A stretch of DNA of 64,000 nucleotides from Amaranthus tricolor (GCF_026212465.1 NC_080056.1:24852673-24916672); one strand, 5' to 3'; positions 31,448 through 45,685 are shown, numbered from the stretch's first letter. The notes: generated from the letters alone by a model not told the origin. Numbers and translations are program-made.

Positions 31448-34400
31448 TCAGGATAGGGACAATTTCGCTAGGGTTAGTGCCAATACTTTTACACCATTTG
31501 TTAGATCTTCAGGAGCTGCATACTCTTCAGGTTTATGACTATATCCTGCAAATTAACAACAGTTAAAATGGTCATTTGAAAATGTACAACAGGCTCAAGG
31601 ATGCATTCAATAACAATGCTATAGATTAGTCTATGCAATGAATTTAACAGTTATTTCCATATCTAATCCTATAATTGCATGTTTTGAGGGGAATGTTTAT
31701 TTGGCATATTTTATCGAAAGGAGAGATTTTAGAAGATGGTAGAGCAGGATTGTACCTTTATAACATGGAATGAAAATCATCCCCATCGGAGATACCCTGA
31801 AACAGAGTTGAGTGCACAGTTCACTTGCGTAGTCGATAAAAGATGATTGTAAAATGTAGAAAAAGCCCAAAATTTGACAAAGAATATGTATGATTCATCA
31901 ATTTAATACACATTCAATCATGCTAAAAGTTCAATATGACAATTACGCAGCAAAAGCACAACTCACCTAGCCATAAACAGGGAATCGTGGTATGCTCTGC
32001 TAACCATCAGTTTGTATTTCAACTTTAGCTCAAGGGATGAAGCTTCCATGGCCCTGATTATTTCTCTGTCAGAAAGAGCTGGTGGATCTTTATTTACAAT
32101 GTCAAATCCCGAAAGCTTAACCTTTCGTTTCTTGGCTATATCAACAGCGGATTCATGGATTTTCTCAACAACCATGTTTCTTCTTGTTTCGTCAATGTCA
32201 CGTGTGTCTGTCAACAGCCAAATAAACAGTTTACTATGGGCAATATGATTCTGTCTAATGCCTATCCGAACAGAACATGGTCAAATGGATAATCATTAGG
32301 GAACTGGAATTTGTAGATCTTCAATAAATCAATAATGTTAGTACCTATTTCCAAGTGCGCTTTGCTCGGGATGCTGTTGACAGCTCTGGGATGCAAGTCG
32401 AGAATACCTTGTACAAAGGTAAGATGTAATTATCAATTAAATAGGGTAAATAAATTTATGTTATTGCTTAGAAACAACGAAATAAAGTGTTGCTTAATGT
32501 CGTACCAACAGTGCCAACAGTGTCGATAGACCCAGAGTCTAAAACATGCTTTTCAACCGCCAATGCTAATTCAGCAGCAGCTAATCCTGCATCATTTCTG
32601 CTAAAACAAAACAAAACTAAATGTAAGTGACATATAATAGGAAAAGTGCAGCAAATATACCATATCTCATGTGAAGAAAAATAAGTAAGCAGGAAAATAA
32701 CGAAAGAATAGTTTGAAATCCTAGAAAGGAAGAATTGAATTAATGAATTTCATAAATGTGACTGGCTAAAATTTATATAAGTCTAATGGTTATTTGTCTC
32801 TGTTCTAGTAAACGATAGCGTTCATTACAGAGCAAAAACAAGGCCGCATCACATCAGTCGCACCGCAAATTTTATTTTATTTTTTTTTGAAAAACTCCTA
32901 ACTGATATTTACCGTGTTGCAAAGGTGTAAAAACTCACCTTTTGATTTGTCTCGAGGGATATCTCATGCTTTTGACCGATATTTAACGTTATGGTATCCA
33001 CATTTTTGGATACTAAAATCATTAGTCTTTTAACCTGTTTGGACTATGCAGTGCATTGGTTCATGGATATATCATGTTTTTGCGTCTCATGTTTTTGCGC
33101 GATTGCGACGTTGACCACATTTTTCGATAAATATACAGCATGCGTACTAAAGTGATTAGTCTTTTCACCTGTTTGGCATCAAGACAGCACCTGCATGGCC
33201 TCCTTCTCCTTCAAAATCCACTTTCAAACTTGCAGGTGCAGCAATGGCAGTTACAACACCAATAGGAATTCCTGAAAATTTGGAATCTCATATTTCATGT
33301 CTAGTTCTATGAGGGAATTAACGTTTCAAAATAAAGGTTCACCTTCAGCTTCCAAAATAGGCCCCTGCTCTATATGCAACTCCACAAATCCAGAGTAAGT
33401 TCCATTTTTCAGACGGATTGTGGACAGATCATCATTATCTCTAGCATAACCAGCAGATTTTGCAGCATCAAAAAAAGATACATTCTCACTATCAAATGTA
33501 TTCTTCAGAGTTTTTTCAAGGATTTCACTTCCTGCTATCAAGCGGCTACACATTTGTAACAATACTAAGGTCAGAACCTCCAAAGGGCTCATAGAATAAA
33601 AAAAATACTTGTCTGCGGATAGTAACACAAGGCCAATGCAGATTAAGTTTTAGAAAGAAGCTATACCTTCCCAAGCAGCTGATTCCAAATCTTGTAGGCT
33701 CTTCTGATGTGAACATAATGACCTCCAAAGACCGTTTTGGTTTAAATCCAGCCCTGCAAGTCGAGGCTCAGTATTTCCTTAGGTTTCTAGCTGCTCAACT
33801 ATCATAACGTGAAATAAAAAAGCTTTGAGGAAAGGAAAAGGGGATGTTGTGCTCAAAGAAACAACTATTATGAAAACTTAACCAATCAATTATTGCTAAG
33901 CGGTGAAAGAGAAGGAATCAATCAGGAACTTGATACAAATTTTTGTGTTTGCGAAGGATAGATACGGTTTGTTTCTGTGAATACTAAAGATGTTGAAGTG
34001 CATGATTTCCTAATCGCATAAATATCAAAGGGATAAAAATTTGTATTAGTCCTTTTGGTTTTCCATGTATTTTTTGATGTAAATTTAATGTTGCTAATTT
34101 TTTATTCACTAAATAAAAATGTGCAAAAAGTTTGTAATCCTATTGTTTTTTGACGATTTTTCTATGACAATAAGTAAACCTTATGGTTATTGTACTTGAT
34201 ATTGTTTGTAGGTAATAAAAATGTTTATCACTGCAGGTGTAGAACTATTAGAGGCATTGAGTGTCCTGAAAAATTAAGTTAAAAAACATTAATTTTAACT
34301 CAGGAAAAATGCAAGATGAGGGAACACCACAAACACCAACACGTGCTCAAGTATATATGAGGTAACCTAAGGTAGAAACTTCCCAGTGAATCACCTATCA

Positions 34401-37400
34401 AAACCTTCATTTCTGAAACTACCCGCAAATGCTTTTTTTGTTTTACAAGTCCAAAACGATGTAAAATACCATAAGCCTTTCTTTTTGTTTTTTTCTATCT
34501 TTTCATTTTGGTTAAGTTCTTTTGATACCTTTTTATACTCGTACCATTTTTTGATGTAAAATAAAATTGCACTTTCGTTTCCTACGTTTTCAAAACTCTA
34601 AATTTAATGTTTCTTGCTTTCGTTCCATTTTTCATTTCAAATCGAATTTCGTTTCGAGTAACATTGATATTTTGGAGTCAATTAAACATACTTTTTCAGC
34701 ACATTAACAGCTTCTATCGCACCTAGGACACCAATAACTCCATCATACTTGCCAGAATACGGTATAGCGTCAATGTGTGATCCAGTTCCAACAGCAGCAA
34801 GTTCTGGTTCAAAACCATCCCTATTAAAGAAAGAGATCAGATACATTCTGTTATATATTCTGAGCAACATGCCAATAAGTTCTGGTTCTCACCATGAAAT
34901 GAAGACAATAAGCCATCAAGTCACAGGCTACAGAGTAATTCACAACTGAACAGACAGGTAAAACAGAAGGGGGGTTGAAGCTATAAATCTGAGCAATACC
35001 AATTTCCAAACCAAAACATTGGTGTCTCTCAGAAGCTGTTGATCATTGCAGAAGCTACACTGAATCAAAAATTATACTAAAAATGGAAGAAATAACAGAT
35101 TGCTTGACAAAAAAATATTTAGAGGTTTGCAATACTTCCAGTCGTTGAAAGGGATATCTCAAGTTTGAACAGAAATTCGTAGCAGTGAGGCATTATGGAG
35201 AGAACAGTACAAAAAACTACAAAAAGATTCAACAACGTACCATCGACCAAATATGTTTCCAATGGTGTCCTCCCTGACTGAAAGGCCAGCAAGTCCCATT
35301 AAGTTTTTAATGTACCTGCAGGGAGAATAAAAGTTCAAGCACATTAGCTACTTTTACCATTCTATGAGGTGATGTAAATGTGTAAACATGTGGGCTGTAG
35401 CTGCCAAAATGCTAAAAGGCTACAAACCTAATACTGCTTAATGTAACAGTAAGCAAAACCAACTACATTGTCTTTGGTAGAACTCCGGTCAATCAAAAAA
35501 GTGTTGCAAACAAGAATGTGTTGATCAAAGATGGTCTTCATAAAAAATCACGAGACGAAATTAACACGGTCATATTTTAGGTCAACTAGAAAAGTGGAAG
35601 ATTGAAACTTTGAGAAAATAAAAGTCAGGAATGACATGAAGAACTGGGATTCGAAGGAGCATATAACAATAGATAGAAATGAACGGAGGAGAATGGAAAT
35701 TAGTATTAAAGATAGGCCAAAAATGACCACTAACATTGATTTTGTTAGTTGTAGAATAGTATTGAAGATACAATAGAATAATATAAAATTTTTGATAGTG
35801 ACTATTTGTCACGTTAATTTATTTTGGTGTATGTGGTTGATCCCAATTACAGGGTTAAAGTTTTGGCATTGTTGTGTTGAACTTAATACTGGCAACGGAG
35901 ATATGCAATCATGTTTAGATAGCCACAATTTCATAGAGTAATAGTTTTTTTACCCTCACACTTACACTTCGAGAATTTCTAGAATGTAAGATTTTAATCA
36001 CTGCTCCTTAACATACCACACAAACATTGGTCAAGGTATATGTTATTTGTAACACTTTTTTCATTCATAAATTTCAACAAACAAGGTGAAAACATACTTC
36101 CACAATCTGTTCAAGAAACCACAATCAAAAGTATTATCTCAAGTGCCATTCTTTCAAGGATAACAAAAGGAATTATTAGTCTAGTTGCCCATTGAAATAT
36201 AAATGAGTTTGTAATGAACTGGAATAGTCGGCCTATTGATATACCATGAAAATATACAATGGAAATGTAGAGTTTATGGATGTAATTAATAGAACAAGAT
36301 ATTGCAAGCTTTCGAGAGGTTGGCACTCTATCAAGAATGAGTTAAGAACTCGGCCAAAAAATAAATAATGTATACAATATTTCTCATATGTTTCTCTATT
36401 CCACATACTTATTTATACTAGTTTCCCCATTATAGAATACACACTAGCTAACTAAATAACTAACTCATACTAAAACACCCATGATACCCCTATATCTAAT
36501 ATATGACAGAATTATCTACTTGACTTGTATGAAGCTTTGTCTTTTTTCACCCAAGTTAAAGCTAGCCAATTAGAGGAATAGAATTTGCTACACAAACTAA
36601 AGAAAGCTCATGCAATTTTTTTAAGATCACTACAAAGAAACCTAGGTATATTATTGTCACATTCATAGAAATGTATGTTAGTAGCAAAGACTAGATAATA
36701 GCTTCACTCTGTTGGATATTTAGAGTATAAAAGGTATAAAAGTTTAAGTACGCTAACTATATGTAAGTATAAGTATAATTAGTGAAAGACCCCATGGCAA
36801 AGTAAGGACAAAAGGGTATTTCCTAAGTACTAAGTTAACTCAAAAACAAAGCAAATAATCGGAAGGAGACAGAACCAAAAGCCGAGTCGGGTTTTGGTTT
36901 GAAGGGCAAAAGCCGAATCAGCTTTATATGTTGGAAAAGTCTTCGAGGCACCACTAAAAGCTGACACGGCTTTAGAGGATTCCATGAAAAAGCCAAGTCC
37001 GCTTTTCCCTTTAGAAATTACGTTTATTCCATAATCTGTCGATTCGGCTTTAGGTTGGGTTAAGGGAAAGTCGATTCGGCTTTTGACTTTGGAAACCACA
37101 GATCGTGGGTTTTTGCCTTGGGTTTTTGGCGGTTATTTTTACTTCAGCCTTAAGTAACTTCCCTAATCTGTCATTAATAGACAAAGAGGGAGACATGGAG
37201 TAAAGATCATGGGCATAGTGGGGTGGTTACTCCTACTCCTATATAGGGAGGTCTAATTCTTAAGTTTTGGCATGCTAATTTCTGTTGTTATTTTACTCTT
37301 CCTCCCGTTCTATTTTCTACAAGTTCTTAATAGTGAAGGAAATTAGCTACTTCTTTCCCTTAAATTCTAAGCTTGCTCAATATAATCTCTATTAGTTCAC

Positions 37401-40400
37401 ACTGATCAATTATATAGTGATTATAATTGATTGCAAACTATTGTATCTCGAAAGTGTATTCCAAATTTTTTAATCCTAAGCACCAAATAGGCGGAATAAT
37501 CTTTTAAGAAAACTAGATTGTGCCTCATTTGGTATCAAGTTTTCGTAGACAGTATTGCCTTAAAGAATCTTTGGTTTATGGTTAGTATTATTTCAGGTTA
37601 TTTAATTCATTTGTAATTTCAATTTCTAGATTTTGTATTAGGTTGCAATGCAATCTCTTCAAGTTTTACATCTATAAAACATATAACACCCTCCACACAT
37701 CAAATTCAATGACGAGTCACATACCTTCGAGCAGCAACATCCTTGTCGGTATAGAGAACTCTAGTAACTGATGGGGAAGGGGAGTCTGAGAATGTCGCCA
37801 GCTCATCCATCTGATAGAAAGTAAATGCAAGAGATCACAATAAGCAAGATATTAATTTAAAAAATCATTGAAGATTTACATAAAAAGCTTATATAGGAGT
37901 AGGAGGATAATTAAGCAAGTTTTGTTAACAAGATGAAGTGTACTTATTGCTTATCTCTATGCACTTTTGAAAAATCCATAACTTCACTGTACCAAAATGT
38001 GACCATGTAAGATGCAAATGCAGTATGAAATTGAAAGGTAGACTCTTTGGAGTCGCAAAACAAAGGTCAGATGGGAAAACATCTCAGCTTCAATCTTAAA
38101 AACCACATTGCCCTCCACTGAATGCACTTGATGCTTATCTTTATTCTCAAAAAGATACACCCTCCGTCTCTAACATATTGCAACAATATACAACGATACA
38201 ATTGTTAAAAAAGGACTCATCAAATATTTTGTGGATTGATTAAAAGTGAAAGAAAACGAGCAAAGATGTGTGGATAAAAATCAAAGACAATATCTAACAT
38301 AGAAATGTTTCAAATTTTGGGACGAACGAAAATAGAAAACGTGGCGGTTTTTAAAGGGACAGAGGGCGTAAGCCATAACACACAATGCTACATTAAACTT
38401 CATTTAGGCATTGAATTAATTTATTGTAGAAAAGTATTTCTAGAATATTATTTTGATTTTAATTGATTGTGTAAATTATTCCCTTATTATTTTGTTTCCT
38501 AGAATAGTTCATAGTTCATGTATAAATAGGACACTAGGTTTTACATAACAATTAATACAAAATCAATATTCACTTGCCAAACACTTTTTTTCAGCATTAT
38601 TATTTTCTTCATAGTATCAGAGCCGTAAGGTTCAGATTTGGGTTCCGACGATTTTTTTGATTTTCATCATTTACCAAAATTACTTACCTATAAATGGATA
38701 TCGGAAATCGGTATTCATCACACAACCCTTTGTTGCAACCAAGACGGTTCAACACCAACAAAAGAATTTTTAATTCTAACAAGTATTTTTCGGCGAGACC
38801 CACCACAAATGGTGGTTTCATCATCATACCAAAGCCGATACTCAAAAATTGTCAAATCAAACTCTTAATTATTACCCGAAAACAGCCTGCTCTAGTACAT
38901 TTTCAGAGGATTTTCAAGCTCGGTTTCACATGTTCGAACTCAACAAAATATAAAACCCACCGTAACAGCCACTAGTGGCGGGCCACCACCAAGGCTCCGG
39001 TACTACGAACGGGCGGCATGGCCTGCCTAGCGTCTGCTACTTCACATGGACACCATTTCCATGTATCAGTTGCTATGTCAGAGACTAATGGAAGTGAGGC
39101 TCAAGGATTTTAAAGAATGAAGGGAGAGAGAGAGAAAAAATTGGAAAATGGAATCAATTTACCCAATTTCCCCTTATATGCGGCTACTAGCTCCTCCTCA
39201 AATATTTCAAGTAACCTAACTCAACCCATGGACCTTACCCATTACCATACCCACGACCCACATAATCCCCAAAATACCCATAACCCATAAAAAACATATA
39301 ACCCACAAAATACCCATCACCCACAAATTACCCATAACCAAAAAATAACAAGCCCAATTTGGGTTTATTATGTAAACCTTATCCCGTCTCTTGGATATTT
39401 GATTGTGGGGCAACGGACACCATGACTTATGATCCGTCTGATATTATTTCTTTTAAACCCACCAGTCGAACCCACATTCAAACAGCTAATGGGGAGTGCA
39501 TTAGTGTTACTAAAGCCGGGACTGTTGATATTTCTCCTTCGATTCACTTAAAAAATTGTCTCTTAATCCCTAGTTTATCCCATAAATTGTTATCAGTTAG
39601 TCAATTGACTAAAGAACTTAATTGCACTCCTCTATTGACTTCGGATGGTTGTACTGTGCAGGATGCTCATACTGGAAAAATCATTGGACGTGGTACTGAA
39701 AGAGGAGATTTATACTATGTGGATGAGACGACTCAACAAAGTCAAGCTAAGCTTACTCGTGGGTCCCCTGTTCATCAACTCTGGACATGGCACCGACGCT
39801 TGGGTCATCCCTTTCTACCTTACTTTAAGCATTTATTCCCTTCCCTTAAAAGCACTGTTATGTCCTTAGATTGTGAATCTTGTGACTTGGCAAAAAGCCA
39901 TAAACACTCCTATTTGCATATTGTTTCTCGTTCTACTAGTCCATTTTCTTTGATACATTCTGATGTGTGGGGACCTGCTCCTTTTTCTGCTACCCATAAT
40001 TTTTTTATTATGTTCTATTTGTGGATGATCGTACTCGTATGAGTTGGGTGTATTTTTTGATATACAAATCTGAAGTTTTTTCGGTTTTTGTTACATTTTT
40101 TAATATGCTTCAAACTCAATTTCATGCTAAACCACAAATACTACGTTCTGATAATGGGGGTGAATACATTAACTCAAGCATAAAACAATTTCTTTCGGAC
40201 CATGAGATGATCCACCAAACTTCTTGCCTTGACACACCACAACAAAATGAGATTGCAGAATGCAAACATCGCACCTTACTTGAAATTACTCGAGCTATTC
40301 TGATAGAGTCTCATGCTCCGGCTTCTTTTTGGCCTGAAGCAATTGCTACAACTACTTATCTCACCAACCGTCTTCCGTCCAAACCCTTACAATACAAAAC

Positions 40401-43298
40401 TCCCCTTGAATCCTTGGGATCTTTTGTCTCTCTTCACTCTTCTTATTCCTTACCACCTCGTATCTTTGGGTGTGTTGTTTATGTTCATCTTCCCAATCAA
40501 AAGAGAACCAAACTTGAACCTCGGGCAATTAAGTGTGTTTTTCTTGGCTAGGGGGTAAATCAAAAGGGATATCGATGTTTTGACCCTCTACAAAACCGGA
40601 TGTATACCACCATGGATTGTGACTTCTTTGAAAAATCCTACTACTATACCTAGCCTGATCCTCAGGAGGAGACAGTTAGTGATGACCTGAGCTGGCTAAT
40701 ATACCCAGTTTTGATTTATCCAGGCCCAAAAGAGCAGGTAGGCAAGACTAGCGATGTTATTTCTGAAGTCATAGTATCTCCTCTTTAGCCCACCACTCCA
40801 GTCATGTCTATTGAGCATCCTGAGCCGCAAGAGTTAATTTCTGATGCCCCTCAAGTGATTGATAGTAACTCTGATGATGTTGTCGATGTAGATGTTGTCG
40901 ATGTAGATATACCAAACAGGTATGAGTTACCACCTAGAAGCACAAGAGGAATCCCACCAAGGAGATATGATCCTAAATTTGAGGCACAAAGATCTAGATA
41001 TCCAATTAGTGGAGAGAGCAATGGAACTCTCTCCTCTTTAGCTATGGCTTTCAATACTTCTCTTTACTCCAATGATGTGCCTAAAAATGTTGAAGAAGCT
41101 CTCCAGGACCCAAAGTGGAAGAAGGCAATGGAAGAAGAAATTTCTGCTCTTAAAAGGAATGAAAGAATGAAAGGAATGAAACATGGGTGTACTCAATCAA
41201 GTAGCTAGCTGATGAAAAAATTGAGAGGTACAAAGCCAGATTAGTAGCACAAGGGTACACTCAGACATATGGCCAGATTAGTAGCACAAGGGTACACTCA
41301 GACATATGGGATGGATTATTCTGAAACTTTCTCACTAGTGGCTAAAATCAACACAATCCGGGTCTTATTCTCAATAGATGCGAACAAAGATTGGCCACTA
41401 TAGCAGTTCGATGTGAAGAATGCGTTTTTACATGGGAAGATAGAGGAAGAGGTGTATATGAAAGCTCCCCTAGGCTTTTCTAGTGACTTTACTCTAGGAG
41501 AAGGGTGTAATGGCCTAAAACAATCTCCAAGGGCATGGTTTGGGAGATTCATTGCAACTATGACGAAGTTTGGTTATAAATAAAGCAACTCTGACCATAC
41601 TTTATTTCTTAAGAGACAAAAGAATCATATCACGTGCCTAATAATCTATGTGGATGATATGATCATTACCGGGGATGATAAAGAAGAAATTGGTGCCCTC
41701 AAAGAGCAACTGTCTCGAGAATTAGAGATGAAAGACTTAAGGCAACCGAAGTACTTTCTTGGCATTGAAGTATTGAGATCAAGAGGAGGCATCTTTATTA
41801 GTCAACGGAAGTATATTCTTGACCTGCTAGCTGAGACGGGTATGCTCGATTGTAAACCTGCAGAGACACCAATTATAGCCAATCATGGCCTACGGATGAT
41901 CAAAGGAGAGAAATTGGCAGACAGAGGGCAGTATTAGATAATGGTAGGGAAACTTATCTATCTTTCTCACACACGGCCAAACATTGCATATGCAGTTGGA
42001 GTAGTGAGCAGGTTTATGCATCAACAACAGATACATCACATGACAGCAGTCATAAGGATCCTAAGGTACCTGAAGGATACAAGTTGCAGTGGCATTCTAT
42101 TCAGGAAAAATAATCACTTAGATGTTCTGGCCTATACTGATACAGACTAGGCAGGTGATCGAGATGATAGGAGATCTACTTCTGGGTACTTTACTTTTAT
42201 TGGGGGAAACCTTGTTACATGGAGAAGTAAGAAAAAAAAGGTTGTTGCCTTGTCAAATGCTGAAGCAGAATTTCGTGGTATTGCGAAAGGGATAACTGAA
42301 GTTATATGGCTAAAGAAGCTCCTAAGTGAACTACACTTCCCGCAGAAGAAGGCTTGCAAATTGTTTTGTGATAATAAAGAAGCAATTAGTATCTCTGAAA
42401 ACCCGGTTCAACATGATCAAACCAAACATGTAGAGATTGATAGACACTTCATAAAAGAGAAACTGGAGAAGAAAATTATAAGTCTTCCTTTTGTGAGATC
42501 CAAGGATCAACTAGCTGATATTCTTACACAGGCAGTGACATCAGAAGCTTTTGAACAAATATTGAGCATGTTAGGTATTGGTGACCTGAAGACCTAACTT
42601 GAGGGGAGCGTAGAAAAGTATTTCTAGAATATTATTTTGATTGTAATTTATTGTGTAAATTATTCCCTTATTAGTTTGTTTCCTAGAATAGTTCATAGTT
42701 CATGTATAAATAGGACACTAGGTTTTACATAACAATTAATTCAAAATCAGTATTCACTTGTCAAACGCTTTATTTTCCGCACTATTATTTTCTTCATTTA
42801 TAGTTTAACTTTATGCTGAAAAATCTGCAACAGATCATTATTTGATATCCCATCAAACAACCCTTTAATTTGAACAAATAACATTCAATATAATGAGTAG
42901 TACAATCTTTACTTCATACTTCTATAATATAATTGAAGCATACTACTGATTTCAATCATGGCATGAAAGAGATAATCTAAAGTCCACTTTAAAACCCTCA
43001 AAAATGCGTACAAAATCAGGTTTCAGCAATCAATAATATAAAATCATAAAGAAATAAAATCCAAAAAAAGAGTGAATTAAAGAGTAAAGACCTGTTTTTG
43101 GAGGGAATGAATATCAACAGAGAGTGAGAAAAATAAATCATGATTGAGTTCGGAAGATGGCGATGGGTATCCAGAAAATTGGTGCATAGTTTTGATTGTT
43201 GGGTCTACATCTTCGGCAACTGAAACAATAATGGAGAGATAGAAGCAGCAGCAAAGTAGCAGAAGCGATACAATTAAGTGGGATTGAGTTGGTAGCAT
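31448..43298 (-). CDS. UAH: Ureidoglycolate amidohydrolase (UAH), twelve exons, 474 aa, complete
   Basis: UAH splits ureidoglycolate to glyoxylate, CO2 and ammonia, the last step of plant purine/ureide breakdown, in the endoplasmic reticulum. Exons: 43298-43092, 37810-37725, 35315-35241, 34820-34692, 33753-33667, 33545-33343, 33271-33169, 32597-32506, 32407-32345, 32207-31967, 31796-31756, 31545-31448. All introns are GT-AG and phases agree. Residues 1-30 form a signal peptide (IVSLLLLCCCFYLSIIVSV). M20 metallopeptidase-type metal ligands are visible: TGSHIDAIP (His138), KYDG (Asp149), TSEEPTRFG (Glu183/184), ELHIEQGP (His252) and AYHDS (His422). The tail SPMGMIFIPCYKGYSHKPEE is UAH-like and separates it from allantoate amidohydrolase. 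Length matches the roughly 476-aa Arabidopsis enzyme. Intron 1 (5.3 kb) contains a Stowaway-like MITE and a Copia element. Confidence 0.95.
36710..37526 (+). mobile_element. Possible Copia LTR remnant in UAH intron 2
   Basis: TGTTGGATATTTAGAG at 36710 looks like a Copia LTR start, and AGATTGTGCCTCA at 37526 is followed by TTTGGTATCAAG, a decayed primer-binding site. No coding sequence or partner LTR was found and no target duplication is obvious. Confidence 0.4.
38158..38368. mobile_element. Stowaway-like MITE (211 bp) in UAH intron 1
   Basis: The ends CACCCTCCGTCTCT and, reversed, CGCCCTCTGTCCCT form imperfect terminal inverted repeats, flanked by TA on both sides, the Tc1/Mariner target duplication. 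The interior is AT-rich and non-coding. Confidence 0.75.
38425..38611 (+). repeat. 5' LTR of the intronic Copia element
   Basis: TGTAGAAAAGTATTTCTAG...TTTTCTTCA. It contains TATAAATA at about 38521, a likely LTR promoter. The copy at 42609 is nearly the same. Confidence 0.9.
39390..42597 (+). pseudogene. Copia pol, many stops and small deletions
   Basis: Protease reads WIFDCGATDTM (Cys after the catalytic Asp, as in the 16947 element). GAG-pre-integrase HRRLGHPFLPYFKHLF follows. Integrase keeps LRSDNGGEYINS, but the Glu-bearing motif reads QQNEIAECKHRT, two changes from the usual QQNGIAERKHRT. RT keeps DVKNAFLHGKIEEEVYM and YVDDMIITGDD but has lost about eight codons before GLKQSPRAW. RNase H keeps SNAEAEF and CDNKEAISI, with TAG after DTD. 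A 37-bp tandem duplication at 41235-41308 shifts the frame. At least eight in-frame stops are seen. Confidence 0.9.
41235..41308 (+). repeat. 37-bp tandem duplication inside the RT pseudogene
   Basis: The segment beginning GCCAGATTAGTAGCACAAGG and ending GACATATG occurs twice back to back. Thirty-seven is not a multiple of three, so it breaks the frame. Confidence 0.9.
42609..42796 (+). repeat. 3' LTR of the intronic Copia element
   Basis: Begins after the purine tract TTGAGGGGAG and ends TTTTCTTCA, followed by the TTTAT target copy. Confidence 0.9.
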
Positions 43299-43335
43299 CT
43301 TTGCAGCGTTGTTTGTTGATTTACAGCTTCAGACT

Positions 43336-43345
43336 TATTTATATC
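43336..43345 (-). promoter_or_regulatory. TATA box of UAH
   Basis: Minus strand ATATAAATAA, 38 bp before the UAH start codon at 43298. Confidence 0.55.
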
Positions 43346-43908
43346 GGAAACATCGTAAGTGAAAGAAAATTAGAGAACATATGATAAGAATTTTTTTAAA
43401 TTAATTAAAATACAAATGTTTTGGACATAATAAAAGATTTAAGACTGCCATGCCGATTTCTCAAACACACGAATTACAATATCAAATAGTGTTATCGTAC
43501 ATTGATGCGTCTCCGGAAAGTGGTCAACATTTGTATTTTGTTAGAGAAAATGGGAGTCTACATCTGTAATAATGGGAAATGGGTAATGGTAAGCGGTAAA
43601 TATTGCTATCTTTTCATTAGATTTGCAAAAAAAATGGATAATTTTTAAGAAAGAGGTAATTAGTTGTGTGGATGAAGTAAAAGGGGTTTAAAATGTATAT
43701 ATGGGATTAAAAGAAAGTGATAGACTATTGTCCAAAAATAGAAATGATTTAAATTAACTGGGATCGACCAAGGTGAAAAATACTGCAAATTCAATGAGAC
43801 GAAGGGAGTACTAAATAATAAGAGAGTGCTTTGCAAATTGAAATTATTATTGGGTCTCTTTGAATTATAGGCAAATAGAAAAGAGATATTTTTAAAAAAA
43901 ATTAAATA
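43346..43908. other. Upstream region of UAH; half of a Stowaway-like end
   Basis: No gene. CAATGAGACGAAGGGAGTA at about 43793-43811 looks like a Stowaway 3' end, but I find no matching left end. Confidence 0.45.
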
Positions 43909-44167
43909 TGTCCTCCGATTTTTATTACTTGCACAAAGACAACTTTTACGCAGTCCAATGCGTTCGTCGAATTGTTTTTATCTGGAGTTATACACAACTA
44001 GAAGTTATAAAAATTTGATATTATGAAAATATGCGACGAGACGAATAAAAAAAGATCTCACATGACTTTGTTTTTTTCTCGTATAATAACCACAATATGT
44101 AAAACACCATAGAGTGATGAATAGTGCTAAATTGGCTTTGGGTGCAAGTAATAAAAATCGGAGGAAG
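43909..44167. mobile_element. Stowaway-like MITE (259 bp) with 26-bp inverted ends
   Basis: The left end TGTCCTCCGATTTTTATTAC followed by TTGCAC is matched in reverse at 44142-44167 with two differences. TA flanks both sides. The interior shares ATTATGAAAATATGC with the element at 27133-27795. Confidence 0.8.
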
Positions 44168-44192
44168 TACTTTTTATATTCTATGAAACTTA

Positions 44193-44402
44193 TGTTGGAA
44201 AATAACACACTTGTGATGTCATATCGTAAAATTAAAGAGATATTGACTATCATATATTCTTGATAGGCTAGTCCTCCTAATACCGATTGGATTTAGGATG
44301 AAGCCTAATCAAATTTGTGTGCAACCAACTCTCCTCTTATGCAGGTCTTCTTATGTACAAGCCGATAATAAATTCATCAAAAAAAGTCTTTCAATTCTTT
44401 CT
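44193..44402 (+). repeat. 5' LTR of a truncated Copia element
   Basis: Starts TGTTGGAAAATAACAC and runs up to TTGGTATCAGAGCCC (primer-binding site from about 44403). The exact LTR end is uncertain by about 15 bp. Confidence 0.6.
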
Positions 44403-45000
44403 TGGTATCAGAGCCCTAGTTGAATTTTTCGATGACCATTCCCACCATTTAGTATCGATTACCAAATAGGTTGTAAGTGGTCTAATTTGATATATCTAGC
44501 AATCAGTGGGTAAGGCAGGCTCAACCACATCATTGCCTTCCAACCAAACACTGAACATCCAGAACACACAAGATGGGCTCAGCGAGATTCAATTGTAATC
44601 TCATGGATAATGCTATGAAAGAATCGAACAAAGGGGAGCAGAAGGAAAAGCGTGTACCGGTGGTTCAATAGGTGGAAAAGAACTATATTTTGATAGCAAT
44701 AATAGTTGTATCATAGCAGTTTTAATGAGGGGACAACAAGGACTGGTTCTTTGATTAGAAGAAATATGTTATTCAGATAGTAATAACAGTGGTATCAACA
44801 GTTTTAGTGAAGCGTTAAGGTCAACAACAACCGACATCACAACTGTCCATTTCAATGCATGTGTACCGTCAAAATCAGGTTATCATACCTCTTTCTTTCC
44901 TTCAAACCCTATTTACAACGAATAAGGAAAACAAAACCCTAGCCTATATTTTCCATTGGGATGGAAAAATGAGAAAATTTGAACAAAATAAGCAAAAATG
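44403..45000 (+). pseudogene. Copia gag relic
   Basis: Around 44480-44640 the plus strand reads KWSNLIYLAISG, then GRLNHIIAFQPN and RWAQRDSIVISWIM, parallel to the gag of the 16947 element (KWCKLMHVAIGG...QWAQKDAMVIAWI). Stops are frequent. An imperfect ~75-bp duplication (GATAG(C/T)AATAA core) lies at about 44690-44820. No pol remains. Confidence 0.65.

Positions 45001-45685
<685 letters not shown>

Larger units (their letters stand above)
38425..42796 (+). mobile_element. Decayed Copia element with both LTRs, in UAH intron 1 (antisense to UAH)
   Basis: 5' LTR 38425-38611 and 3' LTR 42609-42796 are clearly homologous (187 and 188 bp, a handful of differences). The 3' copy begins CG where TG is expected. 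A target duplication TTTAT flanks it (38420-38424 and 42797-42801). The primer-binding site at 38612-38624 reads TAGTATCAGAGCC, one base off. No gag is recognisable between 38625 and 39350. It is a relative of the element at 16947-21807. Confidence 0.9.

Noticed and set aside
36360..36500. Possible Copia LTR in UAH intron 2 on the minus strand
   Set aside because: A TATAAATA-like word and LTR-like wording are present, but there are no ends, primer site or partner.
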